Source: Bacillota bacterium
Lineage (GTDB): Bacteria > Bacillota > Clostridia > Christensenellales > SZUA-584
Reading direction: 5' to 3'
Assembly (NCBI GenBank): GCA_023391105.1
Contig: JAEWBO010000040.1
Coordinates: forward strand, 48,926-112,925
DNA length: 64,000 nucleotides
Shown: positions 57,604 through 64,000 of the stretch, one piece after another
How the letters are laid out: the number at the start of each line of letters is the position of its first letter
Position numbering within the stretch: the stretch's first letter is position 1
Notes under the pieces: model-generated
Database searches by the model: none
Told to the model about the DNA's origin: nothing
What the model saw: the letters and a program-made list of their open reading frames with translations, nothing else
Position numbers and translations under genes: made by a program

Positions 57604-57795
57604 TTATGCCTTCCTATTGCTCGCGATAAGAAAGCCGGCAGTGACAATCGCCGTGATGCCATCCAGCACCAGCAGCGTTTTAAAAAAACTGTTGCCCACA
57701 AAATTCATGCCGGGGTTGAACTTATCAACGATATAAAACGTAATCAGCATCACCGACAGAATGATGCAAATATGTGGAATAAGCTTTCTGATCAT
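57604..57795 (-). CDS. Small membrane protein
   Basis: 63 residues with two hydrophobic helices (IPHICIILSVMLITFYIV and LVLDGITAIVTAGFLIAS) separated by a short loop NPGMNFVGNSFFKT. The ATG at 57795 follows AAGGAGAA; the site lies directly behind the stop of the phosphodiester glycosidase gene (57806), 10 bp upstream, so they are co-transcribed. It may act with the glycosidase at the membrane. Function unknown. Confidence 0.65.
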   Translation of the reverse strand: MIRKLIPHICIILSVMLITFYIVDKFNPGMNFVGNSFFKTLLVLDGITAIVTAGFLIASNRKA

Positions 57796-57805
57796 CTTTT
57801 TCTCC

Positions 57806-58846
57806 TTATTCGGCGATATAGACAATATCGCTGACACCGCGCCCGCCGTTATACGGCTGATTGACAAATTCGTTATAAAAAGCCATCTCGGAAGACTGCC
57901 CACCGTCAAGATTATAAGCCACGCTGCAGCCAAGGTGATAAAAGAGCTTTGACATTTGCTGCAACGTCATACCGTTTGAATATCCTGGCTGCCGCCCATC
58001 CACCACCACAAAGCAGTAATGACCGGGTTCATAGTATCCGATCGCCGTTCGCGGATTCGCCCGTGTCAGGTCCGAGTTGAACTCTGTCATAGGCTGACCG
58101 TCCTTTAGCAGCATAGGCCCAAATGTCCAAATTTGATATGCGCCCTCGGTCTTGACTTTGTCCATGTCAAGCTCTGAGGCTGCCAGTGTCTGCATGCTGC
58201 CGTCGTAATCCATGATCAGCACATCCTTGTATTTTTCATCCCGGTACAGCACACCGTTGCGCACCACAGGCCCCGCGTTGTTGCCGTAGTAATCGCCGTT
58301 GATTGCGAGTATCGCGTTGTTCTGGGCTGCGATGACGTCAGTCTGGTCATGAAGTCCTTTGCCGTATTTGCTTTTTGCGAAAGCCGTTTTGAAAAACTTC
58401 ACGTCTTTGAGGTAAATGTCCGCCACATAGTATGCCACATCATCCGTTTGCACTTTTTCAATGTCTATGCTGATGTTCGCGCTCTTATATGAATCTTCGG
58501 TTTTCTCCACTTCGCCGTCCGTAAACAGCCCCTCAAATTTCGCAGCCCACATAGCATCATCCCAAGCGGCCGCAGGCTCGTCCGAGGATGAGTTTGACAT
58601 CTCAGTCTTTGCCAGAGCGGAGGCTTCGGAAACGTCGCTGATTGCGCGAGGAAGCATCTGTGCATTATTGCTTAGATCCTGCGGAAGCAAAAAATAATAA
58701 AGCGAAAAAACATATAAAGCCAATGCCGCGATAAGCAGGTCCATGACGATGACTGCCGCAACAGGCATCCTTTTTTTCTTCTTCGCCTTGGCCTCTGTCT
58801 GAGGCGGCCCCTCCGTAGCATTACTGTCTTGTGTATTCTTTTCCAA
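57806..58846 (-). CDS. Phosphodiester glycosidase (NAGPA) domain protein, membrane-anchored
   Basis: 346 residues. Basic N-terminus, one membrane helix (about residues 27-50), then the NAGPA-like domain: AILAINGDYYGNN, ...RTAIGYYEPGHYCFVVVDGRQPGYSNGMTLQQMSKLFYHLGCSVAYNLDGGQSSEM in order, the last part being the hallmark. Family members remove GlcNAc from phosphodiester-linked sugars, and bacterial ones act at the cell envelope. The start is a TTG at 58846; GAGG lies 12 bases before. The small membrane protein gene follows 10 bp downstream. Confidence 0.85.
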   Translation of the reverse strand: MEKNTQDSNATEGPPQTEAKAKKKKRMPVAAVIVMDLLIAALALYVFSLYYFLLPQDLSNNAQMLPRAISDVSEASALAKTEMSNSSSDEPAAAWDDAMWAAKFEGLFTDGEVEKTEDSYKSANISIDIEKVQTDDVAYYVADIYLKDVKFFKTAFAKSKYGKGLHDQTDVIAAQNNAILAINGDYYGNNAGPVVRNGVLYRDEKYKDVLIMDYDGSMQTLAASELDMDKVKTEGAYQIWTFGPMLLKDGQPMTEFNSDLTRANPRTAIGYYEPGHYCFVVVDGRQPGYSNGMTLQQMSKLFYHLGCSVAYNLDGGQSSEMAFYNEFVNQPYNGGRGVSDIVYIAE

Positions 58847-59006
58847 TTATTGATAGTGCCTCAATCTTTCTCTGTTATCATTTTATTCATTCGTTCCTAA
58901 CAAAAAAATATTCGTGCCATCTTTTCGCAGACGCTACAATAAAGAAGGAAAACAAAAAACGCACCGCATCCTTGGGATACGACACGTTTAAACTTTTTTG
59001 ATATGA

Positions 59007-60044
59007 CTACTTGAATATATACTTACGCTGCACCGTATAGCTTACAAAAAACAGCGGCACATCCACCATGACCTTTGAGAGCAATCCGGGGATGCCCACA
59101 ACCGTCAGCAAATCCACGCCAGTCGAACCAAGCGCCATGATCGCCAGCGCAAGCAGATAGTATTTCAAGACGCTGTTTTTTCTGCCGTTTGCAAACACGA
59201 TATGACGATTAATCGAATAATTGACAAACGAGCTGACCGCGCGTGCCAAAACGTAGCAAAGCCAGTAGTCCAGCTTAAAGGCAGCGCTCAGCAGTAAGAA
59301 TATGCCGTAGTCCACCACAAACGACGCGAGCGATGACGTTAAGAATTTGAGTATTTTGCCGTAAATCAGCCACGAATCGCGCAGCGGATGAAAGTGCGAG
59401 CTTTTATTGTCCTCAATATATACCGTTTCTATGGGCACCTCGATATATTCAACGCCCCACCGCTCGATATTAAGCAGCATGTTCATCTCATACTCATACC
59501 GGTCGCCCTCGAGCACACTGAGCTCTTCGAACAGCTTTCTTGGCAGACCGCGCAACCCTGTTTGGGTATCTGTCACCTTAAGCCCTGTAGCGAGCCTAAA
59601 AATGCCGCGTGTCAGCGAGTTGCCAAAGCGCGAACGGGCGGGAACATTGCCCGAAAATGCTCTTGTGCCAATGACAAGCACATCAGGATGCTTGGCCATG
59701 GTGCCGATCACGAGACAGATGTCTTGGGGCGTATGCTGTCCGTCCGCGTCCGCCGTCACAATGCCCTTCACATGCGCCTGCTTCTTAAGATGCAAAATGC
59801 CGGTTTTGAGCGCCGTACCCTTGCCCTTGTTTTCCGTGTGGTACAGCACAAAAGCGCCTTCCTCCGTGACCTGCTCGAATATATGCGCGTAATCCGCGCC
59901 GCCGCCGTCATCCACAACGGTGACCGCAATATCTTTTTCGCGCAGCTTTGCAACCAGCTGCACCAGCTTCTCATCCGGTTGATAGGCCGGAATCAGCACC
60001 GTATATCCTTCCACGCTATCTCCTTTGATAAATTCCCCAGCCAT
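59007..60044 (-). CDS. Glycosyltransferase family 2 fused to GtrA domain
   Basis: 345 residues. GT-A glycosyltransferase at 1-about 225 (TVLIPAYQPDEKLVQLV, VTVVDDGGGADY, VTADADGQHTPQD), of the DPMS/polyprenyl-phosphate type, followed by GtrA with four membrane helices (SLASFVVDYGIFLLLSAAFKL, ...SFVNYSINRHIVFAN, VDVPLFFVSYTVQRKYIF). GT2-GtrA fusions synthesise or flip polyprenyl-phosphate sugars for cell-wall decoration. Monocistronic; a role in teichoic acid or glycan modification is inference. Confidence 0.88.
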   Translation of the reverse strand: MAGEFIKGDSVEGYTVLIPAYQPDEKLVQLVAKLREKDIAVTVVDDGGGADYAHIFEQVTEEGAFVLYHTENKGKGTALKTGILHLKKQAHVKGIVTADADGQHTPQDICLVIGTMAKHPDVLVIGTRAFSGNVPARSRFGNSLTRGIFRLATGLKVTDTQTGLRGLPRKLFEELSVLEGDRYEYEMNMLLNIERWGVEYIEVPIETVYIEDNKSSHFHPLRDSWLIYGKILKFLTSSLASFVVDYGIFLLLSAAFKLDYWLCYVLARAVSSFVNYSINRHIVFANGRKNSVLKYYLLALAIMALGSTGVDLLTVVGIPGLLSKVMVDVPLFFVSYTVQRKYIFK

Positions 60045-60241
60045 TATAACTCAGAGCGAGATAATTATAAAGACCACAAATGATAACAAAGCTCTCCTTT
60101 TATTATAAAACGGTAAGAAATGTTTATACCGCCAAGCAATATAGAAATCTTCCCTAATCGTTGCGCAGACGCGGCCTTTATATTACACTATTGCTAATAA
60201 CTACTTTCACTTATGAGCAATTACTTGGGAGGCACTTCGTT

Positions 60242-61879
60242 ATGGCAGCTTGGTGGCAGGAACGCGTCGTATATCAAATATATCCGCGAAGCTTCGCGGA
60301 TAGCAACGGAGACGGTATAGGTGACATTCCGGGCATTATCGCACACCTTGACGCGCTTAAGGATTTGGGTGTCGGCATCATCTGGCTGAGCCCTGTCTAT
60401 CGCTCCCCCGGCGCAGACAACGGCTACGACATCAGCGACTACCGGGACATCAACCCCGAATTCGGTACGATGGCGGATATGGACAGACTTATCGAGGAAG
60501 CAAATAAGCGAGATATTAAGCTCGTGATGGATCTTGTGATTAACCACACCTCAGACAAGCATGCGTGGTTTCAAGCCAGCCGCGATAAGAACAGCCCCTA
60601 CCACGATTATTATATATGGCGGCCCGGTAAAGACGGCAGACCGCCCAACAACTGGACGAGCTTTTTTGCGGAAGACTGCTGGGAATACGATGACAGAAGC
60701 GGCGAATACTACCTGCATCTTTTCGCCAAAAGACAGCCGGACTTAAACTACCACAACCCCAAGGTGCTCGAGGAAATCAAGGACGTTATGCGGTTTTGGC
60801 TGGACAAGGGCATTTCAGGCTTCCGGTGCGACGTCATCAATATTATTTATAAATCGTCGCTGGAGGACGGCAAAAAGCGCCTTGCACTCACAGGCAGCGA
60901 GCATTATATTTCTCAGCAGGGCGCGCACGAAATACTCAAAGAACTGCGCCGCGATGTGCTAAGCCAATACGACTGTTTTGCCGTCGGCGAGACGGTTTTC
61001 GTCACGCCGCAGATGGGCAAAGACCTTTGCGACAAGAGCCGCGGCGAGCTGGATATGATATTCTCTTTCGAGCATATGGAGACCGACTGCTATTTCATCA
61101 AATGGTTCAGGCGGCGATTCCACGCAGGTCGCTTCGGACAGACGATCGCGAAATGGCAGCAGGCGCTGGAATGGAACGCCAACTATCTTGAAAACCACGA
61201 CCAGCCCCGAAGCGTATCGCGTTTTGGGGACACGAATGAGTACTGGTTGCAGTCCGCCAAGCTGCTCTGCGCCCTGCTCATGACGCTGCGCGGCACGCCG
61301 TATGTGTATCAGGGTCAGGAAATCGGCATGACCAACTTCAATTACACAGGCATGGAGCAGATACAGGATGTGGAATCCCACAACGTCTACCGGCTCGCCA
61401 AAAAACTGCATATCCCCGCATTTTACCGCTGGCGCATGATCAAAAACTGCTCGCGTGACAACGCGCGTACACCCATGCAATGGAACACGGAAGATAACGC
61501 GGGCTTCTCTACCGGCAAGCCATGGCTGGCCGTGAACTGCAACTATACGCGCATCAATATGGCGGCGCAGATGGATGATCCAAATTCGGTGCGCAGCTTC
61601 TACAAAACGATGATTGCGCTGCGTGCAAACAGTGACGTGCTCAAATACGGTGAATTCCGCTTAGTCAGCGCCACGCGCCGTCTGTTCATTTATGAGCGTG
61701 AGCTTAATGGACATGTTTACCGCGTCATACTCAGCTTCAGCAAAAAGGCACGCAAAGCGCCCTGCCACGGCACACTGCTGCTGTCCAACTATTGCCGCGA
61801 CACATATGACGGCACGCTGTCACCATACGAAGTCGTCATCATTGACAAAACATCGGCTAAGGAGCCCGACAATGATTGA
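60242..61879 (+). CDS. Alpha-glucosidase (GH13, oligo-1,6-glucosidase type)
   Basis: 545 residues. WWQERVVYQIYPRSFADSNGDGIGDIPGI is the family start; the catalytic set is present: GFRCDVINII (nucleophile Asp), VGETVFVTP (acid/base Glu), LENHDQPRSVSRFGD (stabilising Asp). The region DVINHTSDKHAWF-like (VMDLVINHTSDKHAWF) fits the oligo-1,6-glucosidase/trehalose-6-phosphate hydrolase group. Cytoplasmic, no signal peptide. GGGAGG lies before the ATG at 60242. It overlaps the GH36 gene by 8 bp; both degrade alpha-linked sugars such as those of raffinose or isomaltose. Confidence 0.92.
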   Translation: MAAWWQERVVYQIYPRSFADSNGDGIGDIPGIIAHLDALKDLGVGIIWLSPVYRSPGADNGYDISDYRDINPEFGTMADMDRLIEEANKRDIKLVMDLVINHTSDKHAWFQASRDKNSPYHDYYIWRPGKDGRPPNNWTSFFAEDCWEYDDRSGEYYLHLFAKRQPDLNYHNPKVLEEIKDVMRFWLDKGISGFRCDVINIIYKSSLEDGKKRLALTGSEHYISQQGAHEILKELRRDVLSQYDCFAVGETVFVTPQMGKDLCDKSRGELDMIFSFEHMETDCYFIKWFRRRFHAGRFGQTIAKWQQALEWNANYLENHDQPRSVSRFGDTNEYWLQSAKLLCALLMTLRGTPYVYQGQEIGMTNFNYTGMEQIQDVESHNVYRLAKKLHIPAFYRWRMIKNCSRDNARTPMQWNTEDNAGFSTGKPWLAVNCNYTRINMAAQMDDPNSVRSFYKTMIALRANSDVLKYGEFRLVSATRRLFIYERELNGHVYRVILSFSKKARKAPCHGTLLLSNYCRDTYDGTLSPYEVVIIDKTSAKEPDND

Positions 61880-64000
61880 GGAAAAAAACGGCCTGTTTCG
61901 GCTCACCACCAACGAGACGAGTTACTGGTTTCGCGTCACCGCGTTCGGACACCTTGAGCACATCCATTACGGCACAAGGCTGCACGATCAAGACCCTGAG
62001 GGGCTTGTTTTAAAGCGCACAGCGCTGATTGGCAGCAGCGTGGTCTATGACCCGTCGGATCCCACCTACTGTCTTGACAGCATGTGTCTTGAATGGTCGG
62101 GCATCGGGCGCGGCGATTACCGTCACTCCCCCGCCGAGCTCAAAATGCCGGACGGCAGCTTCGCCTGTGATTTTGTCTATCGATCTCACCGCATTGTCAA
62201 AGGCACGGCTGAGATGGAAACACTGCCATCCGCCTACAGCGATTCGGACGACTGTGATACGCTGGAGCTTACGTTTGAGGATGAGTCAAACAGCGTGACG
62301 CTTTTTCTTTATTACACAGTATTCGAGCAGACTGATGTCATCACACGCCGCGCGGTGCTCAAAAACAACAACGAAAAACCGCTGGTGATAAGACGCTTGA
62401 TGAGCATGATGGTTGATCTGCCGAACAAAAGTTACCGCCTTGTCACGTTCGACGGCGGCTGGATAAAGGAAGCGCATCGGCACGAACGCCCCGTGGCATA
62501 CGGCCTGTATGTCAACTCATCCACCACGGGGGCAAGCAGCAACCGGCACAATCCGGGCTTTTTGCTGGCCGAACCGGGCACGACGGAGACGTATGGCGGC
62601 ATATACGGCTTCAATCTCGTCTACAGCGGCAACCATTACGGCGCTGTGGAGCTATCAAATCACGATATTACACGCGTGCAGCTTGGTATCAACCCTCACT
62701 GCTTCGAGTGGACGCTGAATCAAAGCGAACAGTTTGAAACGCCCGAAGCGGTGATGACATACTCGGGAGGCGGTTTTAACGGCCTTGGTTCCCACTTCCA
62801 CGACTTTGTGAACAATCATATTGTGCGCGGCGACTGGAAGGGCAAGGAGCGCCCCGTGCTCATCAACAACTGGGAAGCTCACTTTTTCAAGTTCAATCAA
62901 AGCAAGCTGCAGAGGCTGGCGCGGCAAGCCAAGCGCCTTGGCGTCGAGCTTTTCGTGCTGGATGACGGCTGGTTCGGTGCGCGCAACGACGATCTTACGG
63001 GGCTCGGTGATTACTGGGTGAACAAAAAGAAGCTGCCTCAAGGGCTACCGCGCTTTGCGGACAAGATTCGCAAAACAGGGATGGCGTTTGGCCTGTGGGT
63101 CGAGCCGGAGATGGTCAACGAAAACAGCGAGCTTTTCCGCACGCATCCCGAATATGCAGTGCGCACGCCGGGAAAAGCGCCCGCGTTAGGGCGCAATCAG
63201 CTTGTGCTCGATCTTTGCAACCCCGATGTGCGCGACTATATCGTGGAATCCGTTGGGCGCATACTCGACGAAGCAAATATCTCCTATGTGAAATGGGACA
63301 TGAACCGCCACATCAGCGACGCGTTTTCGCCGCTGCTTGCTAATCAGGGTGAGTTCTTTCACCGCTACATTTTGGGGCTTTACGACGTGCTGACGCGTAT
63401 ATTCCGACTCCGCCCGCATATACTTCTTGAAAGCTGTGCGAGCGGCGGCAACCGCTTCGACCTTGGCATGCTCTGCTTCTCGCCGCAGGTTTGGACGTCT
63501 GACGACACCGACCCGATAGAGCGGCTCAAGATTCAAGGCGGGCTCTCATGCCTGTATCCGCTTTCCACGATGGGCGCGCATGTCTCAGAAGCGCCGCATC
63601 AGCAAACGCTGCGCCGCACGCCACTGACCACACGTTTTAACGTGGCTTGCTTCGGGTGCCTTGGCTATGAGATGGATTTAAAGTATTTGACGCGTGTGGA
63701 GCGCAAGGAAATCAAGGAACAGATCGCGTTTTACAAGACACACCGCCGCACGTTCCAATACGGGCGATTCGCTCAGCTGCCCTCGCAGAAAAGCAACAAG
63801 GTGCACTGGCAGTGCACCGCCGCCGACGGCAGCGAAGCCATCGCGGGCTTTTTTCAGACGCAAGCCGCCGCAAGCGAGGGCGGCGACTTTCTGCCGCTGA
63901 CCGGGCTAAACCCCGACGCGCGATACACCGTGAGCACGCGCCCGCAGAGCCTTTTCATCAAACGCTTCGGCGGACTCGTGAAGCACATACTGCCCGTGTC
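61872..64000 (+). CDS. Alpha-galactosidase (GH36), 3' end outside window
   Basis: 709 codons visible, running off the right edge; full-length enzymes have about 730 residues, so only the last few are missing. N-terminal beta-sandwich, then the catalytic barrel: NNWEAHFFKFNQSKL, FVLDDGWFGARNDD, GLWVEPEMVN, the nucleophile Asp in VKWDMNRH, CASGGNRFDLGM and the acid/base Asp in SDDTDPIER. It hydrolyses alpha-1,6-galactosides such as melibiose and raffinose. The start at 61872 lies within the end of the GH13 gene with GGAGC upstream, so the two are translationally coupled. Confidence 0.93.
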   Translation, partial: MIEEKNGLFRLTTNETSYWFRVTAFGHLEHIHYGTRLHDQDPEGLVLKRTALIGSSVVYDPSDPTYCLDSMCLEWSGIGRGDYRHSPAELKMPDGSFACDFVYRSHRIVKGTAEMETLPSAYSDSDDCDTLELTFEDESNSVTLFLYYTVFEQTDVITRRAVLKNNNEKPLVIRRLMSMMVDLPNKSYRLVTFDGGWIKEAHRHERPVAYGLYVNSSTTGASSNRHNPGFLLAEPGTTETYGGIYGFNLVYSGNHYGAVELSNHDITRVQLGINPHCFEWTLNQSEQFETPEAVMTYSGGGFNGLGSHFHDFVNNHIVRGDWKGKERPVLINNWEAHFFKFNQSKLQRLARQAKRLGVELFVLDDGWFGARNDDLTGLGDYWVNKKKLPQGLPRFADKIRKTGMAFGLWVEPEMVNENSELFRTHPEYAVRTPGKAPALGRNQLVLDLCNPDVRDYIVESVGRILDEANISYVKWDMNRHISDAFSPLLANQGEFFHRYILGLYDVLTRIFRLRPHILLESCASGGNRFDLGMLCFSPQVWTSDDTDPIERLKIQGGLSCLYPLSTMGAHVSEAPHQQTLRRTPLTTRFNVACFGCLGYEMDLKYLTRVERKEIKEQIAFYKTHRRTFQYGRFAQLPSQKSNKVHWQCTAADGSEAIAGFFQTQAAASEGGDFLPLTGLNPDARYTVSTRPQSLFIKRFGGLVKHILPV

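Overview
The window looks like a chromosomal stretch from an anaerobic, spore-forming Gram-positive bacterium of the class Clostridia. Markers: a CotJC-type coat catalase and a CotH-like protein, an ireB-ruvX-DUF1292 cluster, an Rrf2-nifS-nifU iron-sulfur operon, GTP-dependent PEP carboxykinase, Bce-type and MerR-linked ABC modules, AGGAGG-type ribosome binding sites and frequent GTG/TTG starts. No rRNA, tRNA, CRISPR array, phage or complete insertion sequence was found. The species cannot be named from the sequence.

Layout. 1-3.2 kb: AT-rich CotH/DUF4956 envelope cluster, cut by the window edge. 3.2-7.7 kb: housekeeping (YhhN, DUF1292, RuvX, IreB, small membrane protein, NifU, NifS, Rrf2). 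7.8-16.9 kb: ferritin-like protein, two paralogous membrane proteins, LysM protein, variant Fe-alcohol dehydrogenase, phosphoglycerate mutase, a large protease/kinase-like/TPR fusion and two unknowns. 17.1-18.3 kb: encapsulin nanocompartment with its ferritin cargo. 18.5-23.5 kb: dispersed repeat copy 1, J-domain/DUF5685 pair, CotJC, a broken ferredoxin, a lipoprotein and an orphan prepilin peptidase. 23.6-31.8 kb: FapA-like protein, WYL regulator, YfcC transporter, flavodoxin, and a sulfur-type cluster (ArsR, CoA-disulfide-reductase/rhodanese, LOR/SDH C-terminal domain). 31.9-35.9 kb: bactofilin operon, dispersed repeat copy 2, degenerate GGDEF/HD-GYP protein, TadA. 36-43.9 kb: DeoR regulator, aldo/keto reductase, XRE/DUF2975 pair, RmuC, a Gly/Cys-rich small protein, VOC protein, an XRE remnant and a TetR/M28 peptidase island. 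44-48 kb: gph-trpS-ylxP-thrC and a P-loop protein. 48.1-55 kb: MerR-ABC module next to a complete Bce-like module (two-component system plus ABC transporter). 55-64 kb: PEPCK, a phosphodiester glycosidase, GT2-GtrA transferase, and a GH13-GH36 sugar operon cut by the right edge.

How genes work together. NifS and NifU assemble Fe-S clusters under Rrf2 control. Encapsulin and its ferritin store iron. The two ABC modules are probably responses to envelope-active compounds. GH13 and GH36 would degrade alpha-glucosides and alpha-galactosides.

The least explained signals are: (i) two copies of a roughly 110-125 bp imperfectly palindromic repeat, each lying between two near-copies of the local terminator hairpin; (ii) a protease, a kinase C-lobe without N-lobe and TPRs in one two-pass membrane protein; (iii) a tandemly duplicated Gly/Cys-rich mini-protein; (iv) enzymes with substituted key residues (CoADR, Fe-ADH, GGDEF/HD-GYP). 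All family assignments come from reading motifs by eye; no database search was run.
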